Of a stretch of 64,000 nt of DNA, positions 57,960-64,000 are shown one piece after another. The notes below the pieces were generated by a model that made no database searches, had not been told where the DNA came from, and worked only from the letters and a program-made list of their open reading frames with translations. The stretch covers positions 10,123,512 through 10,187,511 of the forward strand of contig NW_024037048.1 in NCBI RefSeq assembly GCF_015706575.1, read 5' to 3'. Each line of letters begins with the position of its first letter. The first letter of the stretch is position 1. The DNA is from Patiria miniata (lineage: Eukaryota; Echinodermata; Asteroidea; Valvatida; Asterinidae). Made by a program: the position numbers and the translations under genes.

Positions 57960-58178
57960 TATTTCAATGACGTCATTGGTTACTGCACGCGGCAAATCAG
58001 GCCGTGTCCGATACTTGGCTACGGATTCATATAACACATGGGTCTGTGGGAGGTGACTGCGGCCGCTACCATGGGCCCGTGTGTTATATTCAGCCGTAGC
58101 CGTTAATTTGAACAAAGCCTCAATAATGAAGCCAAAACAAAATGCCTGCATGTAAATATGCCAATGACGTCACACCAT
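57960..58178. repeat. Foldback element with CRE near both ends
   Basis: The inner arms GGCTACGGATTCATATAACACA and TGTGTTATATTCAGCCGTAGCC (58018-58104) pair strongly. The outer arms each contain TGACGTCA (57968-57975 and 58165-58172) beside a short ATTGG/CCAAT motif. Probably a decayed MITE; no target duplication is clear. Confidence 0.65.
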
Positions 58179-58262
58179 CAGAATAGACTTTTAACAGTCT
58201 ATTTTGCGCGTATTTTCCCTACCAAACCCCAGTAAATCTTCTAAACCCTACGCTAGCGTTAA

Positions 58263-58838
58263 GGGATAAAGGACCCATACATTTGATTTGTTTTAATGCA
58301 GTCCTTGGAAATACACATCTGTGTCCTATTTAACCTTATTTTTAATTTTCATTTTGCCATTTTCAAAAGTATTTTGGTGCCTCTTTGTTTTTTGTGCTAA
58401 TGCAAATTTACATATTCATGAGCAAAGTGTGATATCATCTCAGGCAGAAACCTCAATGTTACTGCTATTTCAGCACCAAAAGTAACCAGAATTTTCGATA
58501 TTTTGCTATCATATATTTCTTTTCTGAGGTAATTCGTTGTGTCATGCATGACAGAAAGCCAATGAACAACCTTTTTGCACAAATATTTTCAATGAGCAAA
58601 TTTTTGGGTTCACACTTTGAACAGACAACCCCAGTGAACAGTGTCTTCCTGAAATGACATCACAGCGACAGCGCCCTCTGTTGTCCTCAAAAGCATGGGA
58701 CATTTGAAATGTTTAAAGAAGTGCACTTTTGAATACAATTAACCAGCAAAGGGGTATCAAATAGTTTTCATACATTTGTAAGAGGAGTAGAAAGTTGCAC
58801 AAAATGTGTTCCTAACAAAAAAATATGCCATGGCCCCT
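58263..58838 (+). mobile_element. TTAA-flanked MITE (reference copy of its family)
   Basis: Flanked by TTAA at 58259-58262 and 58839-58842; the right end reads CCATGGCCCCT before TTAA. The 576-bp body contains GCAAATTTACATATTCATGAGC and ATGACATCACAGCGACAGCG. Relatives lie at 21699-22225, 20034-20105 and 2555-2625. The left and right ends are only weakly inverted. No transposase. Confidence 0.7.
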
Positions 58839-61085
58839 TTAACTCCACTGAAAAATTAATTCATTCATGTTTTTGTTATAGTGAATTGTATTCAGATTTG
58901 TATTTTATTTGAGGTACGTGTCGTTGTTTTGCACGTATACCTCATCTAGACTGACCCTGGCCTACTCTTCATATATTCCGTTTCTACTTTCGTGAATACT
59001 TCAGAGTTGAATAATAAGTGACAGCCTTCGACATTTGCAGCCGGGAGGCCTGAAAGTGTACGAACCCCTGTCCGGTACCAGACTATTCCTCCCTTACAGC
59101 CTCATGCTAGAACGGATAGAACACGGGGTGACGAGAGAGACGAGGCTTAGCTCAGTCATGCAAGAAACCCGAACATCGTCTTGAGAGATCAGAGCATGAG
59201 ATTAAATCCGCCAGTCTGCGTCTTGATGTACTCGGGCCGTGCCATATGGTACGGAAATGAACTGCGCGCGCTCGCCACCAAATGACGTCATGGATTTTCA
59301 AAGCACATTTGCTTTAGACCGCAAACTTCCTGTTAGCTTTGAGTGTAATCTATTCAATGTATCCTCGAGCGCTAGTTTAGCCTGTTGCCTAAAACATCCT
59401 CATGCTCTGAAATACTGGCTTCAAAATAAACTGGAATCCAAACCCTGTTTTGTGTATCGACCACGCTTTTTAGATCAAGTATAAACAGGGTGATATTTCA
59501 GGCAGTGCAAATTTGACAAATTAACTGTGGAGTTCGGGGAGTCTCGGCAAATATGGTTTAAGGGAATGTCGAGGTATCGTTTCACCGAGGTCCGTGCTGG
59601 TGCAGCGTGACAGGACGGTTTGCTGGGCCAGGATCGGGGCTAATTCGCCCCTCACGAGCCGGGGTCTTGCCCCGCTTGTCTCCGGTGTCTGCCGGAGTTT
59701 AGTTGTTAACTGCCCCCCGAGAAGAGTTTTCGTAAATAGCTTTGGGACGAAAGTAAAATAGGTCATGTAGAACGACTTACGAAAAAGGTTGGATATTTTA
59801 GCTTTGGATTTTTAAAATTGTTACTGTCATTGTCGTTGTCATGTGGCTGTTGTCCATTTGCATTTTGTCACCTTTGACAGTATGGACATGGTGACCGTTC
59901 ATTGGGTCGAACCAAAAATTGACCTGAGTTGGGTCTGAACCCGCGACCTCTGGAACACCACGGCTGGTTTATTTGCAATTCGAAAAAAAAAAACCAGTGC
60001 ACCTACAATGTTGTCACCTTCGTCGACCCTGTCACATGTTTTATTGCAAAACTCTCTGGTCGTCAAAACGACAATGTCATCGTTGCCATTGTCCCTGTCT
60101 TTGTCCCCATCGCCATTTTCCTGCCGTCAACACTTTCAGAGTCTTTATCCTCACCGTGTTTGTAAAGTTTCAATAATTCATTTTCTTATTTCTGGTGGGA
60201 AAAAATCTCACATCACTAGGCCTACATTATCACTAACGTCTTCTTGTAGATTGCACGATATGGAAAATCGATACACATTTGCGTCACATCAAACGTATGA
60301 CACCATAAATTTCTGTCTTTAAGCAAACGTTGCAATTAGTTGAAGTGGGCATTATAATCCATGAAACGACGGCATTGATGTTTGACAAGAACGCTCACAT
60401 TTTCTCCTGTTTCCAAAGCCTTAAAAGCATTTCATCGCATCCAGTGGGAATTGTATTTGTGCGCATGCAGCCGATCAAAAAAAAAAACCACCGCGTAATC
60501 AGATGCCATTTTCGGTTGCCATGACGACAGAGGCGTCGAACCATAAAGATCAAGCCTCAGAATCGGTAATGGCGCGCGACCCGTGAGTTTTCCCGCCGAG
60601 CGTGGTCGTCTGTTGTTATCACTGGCCGCCGTGTCCCCCGCGGGATTATAAGGCAGCCAGGCGGGCTGCTGGGAAAACATGCACGGCCCCACGCCATTGT
60701 TGTTGTTGTCATTATTGCGAGCAGTCGAGGGAATTTTCTCCCCTTCCCCCCAATTTGTTCCCGCCATTTTGTTTTTGTTGCGACACCTTGCTTCATGTCC
60801 GGATTGTGAGCTGTATAAACACGACGAACACGACTTGCGTTTACAGTGTAGGCCTACATACCTCAACTTCACATGATGCCGCTTTTCGTCTTCATTGGAT
60901 ACAAAGAGGTTTCATTTCATAAATTTTCAATGCAGAAAATGTCAAGCTTATAGGATTATTCAGTGTTTCCTCTCGTCTTTGAGAAGGCTTTTAAAAGTGC
61001 TGAATCAGTTTTTAAACGGAGACTGCTCAATCCAAGACATTAAATCTACGATTGCGCGGAATAGGCGAATGTGTTTTATGGTTAA

Positions 61086-61618
61086 AGGGAATATACAACA
61101 TTTGCTTTTGCTATAATTTTCAGAAATGGATGGATTTTTGGGGGTTGGTATTTTTTAGCAAATATTGTTACACTGACTTGTTTGATGTTTTGTGTTCGTA
61201 GATGCTGGAAAAACCAAGAAAAATCAATCATGTTCTTGTAGTCTGTTCCCTGACCCCACATAAGATAAAACGGAGCAATTTATAGATGTCGGGGAATTGT
61301 AAGGTCAGGGAACCGGTATAACTGGCTTGTACCCGTTCATAGGTGTGTGATCGATTGCAAACAAAATGCGGACTAACTAAATATGGTAAATTGGGGGCAG
61401 TATTTGAAGGAAGAAAAACAGGTTTTTTTTCCAACGCCGCTCGGCCGACCAGCGTTGGAAATTGATACAAAAATATACCACTTTCTTAAAAATGACAGCA
61501 CACCAGGTGCCATGACTTTACAGGATGTTTTAGACTGTCTTCACTAACAGTCCAGTAAGGTATTTCATAACAATTTGGGAGTTTTGTTTTTGATGTTTGC
61601 AAATGTTGTATATTCCCT
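61086..61618. mobile_element. TTAA-flanked MITE, copy 2
   Basis: A 533-bp sister of 10827-11341 with ends AGGGAATATACAACATTTGC and GCAAATGTTGTATATTCCCT, flanked by TTAA (61082-61085 and 61619-61622). The terminal inverted repeat of 20 bp is perfect in this copy. The central hairpin has changed to CCAACGCCGCTCGG/CCGACCAGCGTTGG. Confidence 0.88.
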
Positions 61619-62404
61619 TTAAACATCTTCGTTGTGTGCCAATAATTTTCCTTCGATGTCTAAATTGCAAGTTGCAGACATTTATCTATTAGCAGAATAA
61701 ACGGTGTCGATTTCCATGTTCGCCTGCAATACTGTCATTAGAATAATTACTGTGTTATTTTGAACTTCCCGAGTCCTAACTTATAATAATCCCATACTTC
61801 AAATGCATTAGTCATTAGAATAAATCTTCTGCTTACATAAAAAAAAATTCTAGGAAAATTAACCGGCACACTTGTCCAGACAATCCTAATTGAGATGGAT
61901 GCTATGTGGGGGAGACAACGAATTAAGCATTTGTCAACATCATCCGAGCTGGGAGCAATAGGATAGAAATGTGAGACGGTGCAAATGATGACGGTTTGAG
62001 AAAGATGCGGGCTTGAAAACAAGACGCCATCAGAGCAAATACGTGGGGAGAAGAAACTCGGGGATGTTTCCGGACTGTCTTGAAGCCTGCGCCGTTAGCC
62101 CCGGGGGCGCGTGCGAGGAATACCGCCGCTGCGATTAAAATCCGCGGTGCTTGCGCGTGTTTGCGACTCGTAGTATTGACGGGTTACCTCCGTTCACCGA
62201 CGATGGTGGGCACCCGGGGTCGGGTCTAAAATCCCCCAGGGCACGGGAGCATAATTGGCATTAAAGTGGTCACCCCTAACCTTAAAGACTTCATCTCTGG
62301 ATCTGCGGGATCGTGTCACGACACTTTATATCAACAACTTAAACTAAACCTGTAATCAACAAGCTTATAGTATCGTCTCTGTGCCTATCTCTCCCAGCTC
62401 TATG

Positions 62405-62424
62405 GACTGACTGACTGACTGACT
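62405..62424 (+). repeat. (ACTG)n microsatellite
   Basis: Five perfect ACTG units in the last visible intron. Confidence 0.85.
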
Positions 62425-62614
62425 GTTACTTTAAAGCCGGGCAGTGCTATTGTATATGATCACCCCATAACACAGATAAATGGGCTGAATTCGGCCCATT
62501 GTGCAGACCAGATGCATGAAAAGACTCCAGGGAATAGCCATGACTTGTGTCACATATTTTATTTAAAAAATATTTTGTGGACAAACAGCTATTCGAAATT
62601 ACATCGTGACGTGA

Positions 62615-62910
62615 TGACGTCATCATGACGTCACTTACAACACATCCCGGTTTAGGTATACACCAAGTTACAATCGAATCTGAATCACAGTTTAGTTTAT
62701 ACATATAGGCCTTACAAAAATACCCCTTTAATTTGACTTCTCATGACATGCGACAACGTCATCATGACGTCACTTTAGTTTTCATCTGTAACACATTCCT
62801 TTCTATAGGTACCTACCAAGTTACAACCAAATCCGACCGATAGTCCTATAGATATAGCTTTAGATAAATTACCCCTCTAATATGACGTCACATGACACTT
62901 GATGACGTCA
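62615..62910 (+). repeat. Diverged tandem repeat with five exact CREs
   Basis: TGACGTCA occurs at 62615, 62626, 62765, 62883 and 62903. Flanks recur at about 139 and 119 bp: TCATGACGTCACTT, then AACACAT.CC, then TAGGTA...CCAAGTTACAA. This is a three-unit diverged tandem repeat. CRE-binding activity is possible but untested. Confidence 0.75.
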
Positions 62911-63602
62911 TCATCAGTGCTCTCACCTTTATCATTGTAATGTTACCATTTTAGCTGCTGCTGTTGGTGATTGTGTTGTTGTATGTCAATAAATAATAAA
63001 ATTATAAAGAAAAAATCAACAGTGGTGAAAATCCATCACAAATGTGTCTTTAAAATGAAAGACTTCTTTCAGAGTCTGTGTAATGTTAACACATGGAGGT
63101 AAATATCCTGTTCAGTTTGAGTATACTCTAGATTGAGTTATTGTTTCGTTTGACATATCCTTGAGTAACAGAAGTATGAGAAATGTTGATAGACTAAAAG
63201 ATCAAAAAGAAACGCTGACATATGTTCCCTTCTCCCTCTGTTAAGTTCATGTCAAATATTCATTCATCTTGTTGGTTCCCATGCTGGCGATTTGACCTTT
63301 TCATATGACTGTCGTTTCTTTAATAGAAAATGATCGATAGCAGGCCGGCCAAAAATAGAGCATCCCTATGTACATGTATACGTGCATGGTGGCAATTCAG
63401 CGTTCGATCAATGCCAAGGACGCCCTCAAATTCAATCTTTAAGGCAGGGCACGCGTTGCTAAAAGACCTTCATTGCAATGAGGCTTTTGTCTTTTAAGGT
63501 CAAGTTCATTTTATGTTAACACCAAATAGATATTTATATCACAGAGAGGTCGTTTTTAATTATGTCATCCATGATTACGCGATAGGACATGTCGGGAATT
63601 GT

Positions 63603-64000
63603 ATTGATTTATAATGCAGTGAATGAAGAATATCATTTGACAATGACAAATGTTGACCAAATGACAATGACGAACAAAAAATGCATTATTTACGATACAT
63701 ATAATAGTGTGACAATGTGACCACGACAAGCAACCCAGTGACGTTGACAAAACGGAAAATGCGTTTTCAATGATACAGTGCAATAAAAGCAGGGAGTCTT
63801 GTGTGATGATAATTTGTGACAATATGACCACGACAAGTGACCAAGTGACGTTGACAAAACGGAAAATGCGTTTTTTTCTATGATGCAGTGCAATAAAAGC
63901 TGAGAGTCTCGTGTGATAATATGTGGCAATATGACAACGACAAGCGACCAAGTGACTTTGACAAAACGGAAAATGCGTTTTTAAGATGCAGTGCAATGAA
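63603..64000 (+). repeat. 107-bp satellite array running off the right edge
   Basis: Units with CCACGACAAG at 63721 and 63828 and its variant at 63935 are exactly 107 bp apart, with TGACGTTGACAAAACGGAAA and ATGCAGTGCAATAAAAGC in each. A more degenerate unit precedes them from about 63603. Minus-strand open frames here are products of the repeat. Confidence 0.9.

Larger units (their letters stand above)
56125..64000 (+). other. Synaptotagmin intron 2 (partial, at least 7.9 kb)
   Basis: Starts with GTGAGT. No C2B exon was found: no SDPYVKV-type block or C-terminal WHxL motif is readable on the + strand. It contains the second copy of the 0.4-kb repeat, a CRE-bearing foldback, a large MITE, a TTAA MITE, a CRE cluster and a terminal satellite. 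GC-rich patches at 60540-60720 and 62080-62240 are unexplained. A tRNA-like B-box relic lies near 59935-59960 (minus strand). Confidence 0.7.

Noticed and set aside
59041..59184. Exon-like stretch after CAG at 59040 (PGGLKVYEPLSGTRLF)
   Set aside because: Open for 47 codons after an acceptor-like CAG, but no similarity to C2B and no convincing donor.
60432..60872. 146-codon minus-strand open frame in a GC-rich patch
   Set aside because: Contains an Asn run and no domain; the GC-rich DNA may be regulatory but coding is unsupported.
63565..63996. 143-codon minus-strand frame with repeating Phe/Cys/Val/His motif
   Set aside because: Translation of the 107-bp satellite; the apparent peptide repeat reflects the DNA unit.

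Overview
The window looks like nuclear DNA from a marine invertebrate, most likely a deuterostome. An echinoderm such as a sea star is my best guess, with hemichordate and lancelet as alternatives. The reasons are compact spliceosomal exons separated by multi-kilobase AT-rich introns, a dense load of short non-autonomous DNA transposons (MITEs) and a tRNA-derived SINE, and the very frequent word TACATGTACATGTA. The species assignment is inference. I see no bacterial operon structure, no CRISPR array and no complete RNA gene.

Only two protein-coding genes can be supported. They are arranged head to head, with 5,016 bp between their start codons. (1) Minus strand, 18910 down to 422 and continuing off the left edge: a Ras-superfamily small GTPase of the Ric/RIT group. 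Four coding exons (18745-18910, 12010-12066, 6934-7007, 422-613) join in frame, all with consensus splice sites, and give residues 1-163 including the G1 to G4 motifs. The G5 region and C-terminus lie beyond position 1. (2) Plus strand, 23927 to 56124 and continuing off the right edge: a synaptotagmin of the Syt4/Syt11 group. A 19-codon first coding exon (23927-23984) is separated by a 31.3-kb intron from a large exon (55274-56124). The large exon carries the transmembrane segment, linker and complete C2A domain. C2A has Ser where most synaptotagmins have the third calcium-binding Asp, which is the hallmark of the Syt4/11 group. The C2B exons are not in the window.

Everything else is intron or intergenic DNA, mostly repeats. 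The Ric introns (1-18744) hold a pogo/Tigger-like MITE (2647-3057), a TTAA-flanked MITE (10827-11341), a decamer minisatellite (6370-6778), a 176-bp palindrome (16564-16739) and several foldbacks. The intergenic region (18911-23926) holds a SINE abutting a MITE fragment, a duplicated repeat and a larger MITE copy. The big Syt intron (23985-55273) holds paired TA-flanked MITEs, two copies of a widespread 'CTCC...GGAGGTTATG' element, tandem arrays with a nested MITE, a foldback with a tRNA-like core, and a GAGTCC hexamer array. The last intron (56125-64000) repeats several of the same families, has a cluster of CRE palindromes, and ends in a 107-bp satellite running off the window.

The most unusual sequence-level signal is the number of exact TGACGTCA palindromes (CRE core). 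I find at least 22, against roughly one expected by chance. Many sit in the arms of foldback elements or in tandem repeats. Ric/RIT GTPases and Syt4 both belong to signalling and secretion pathways of excitable cells, but nothing in the sequence shows that they act together.
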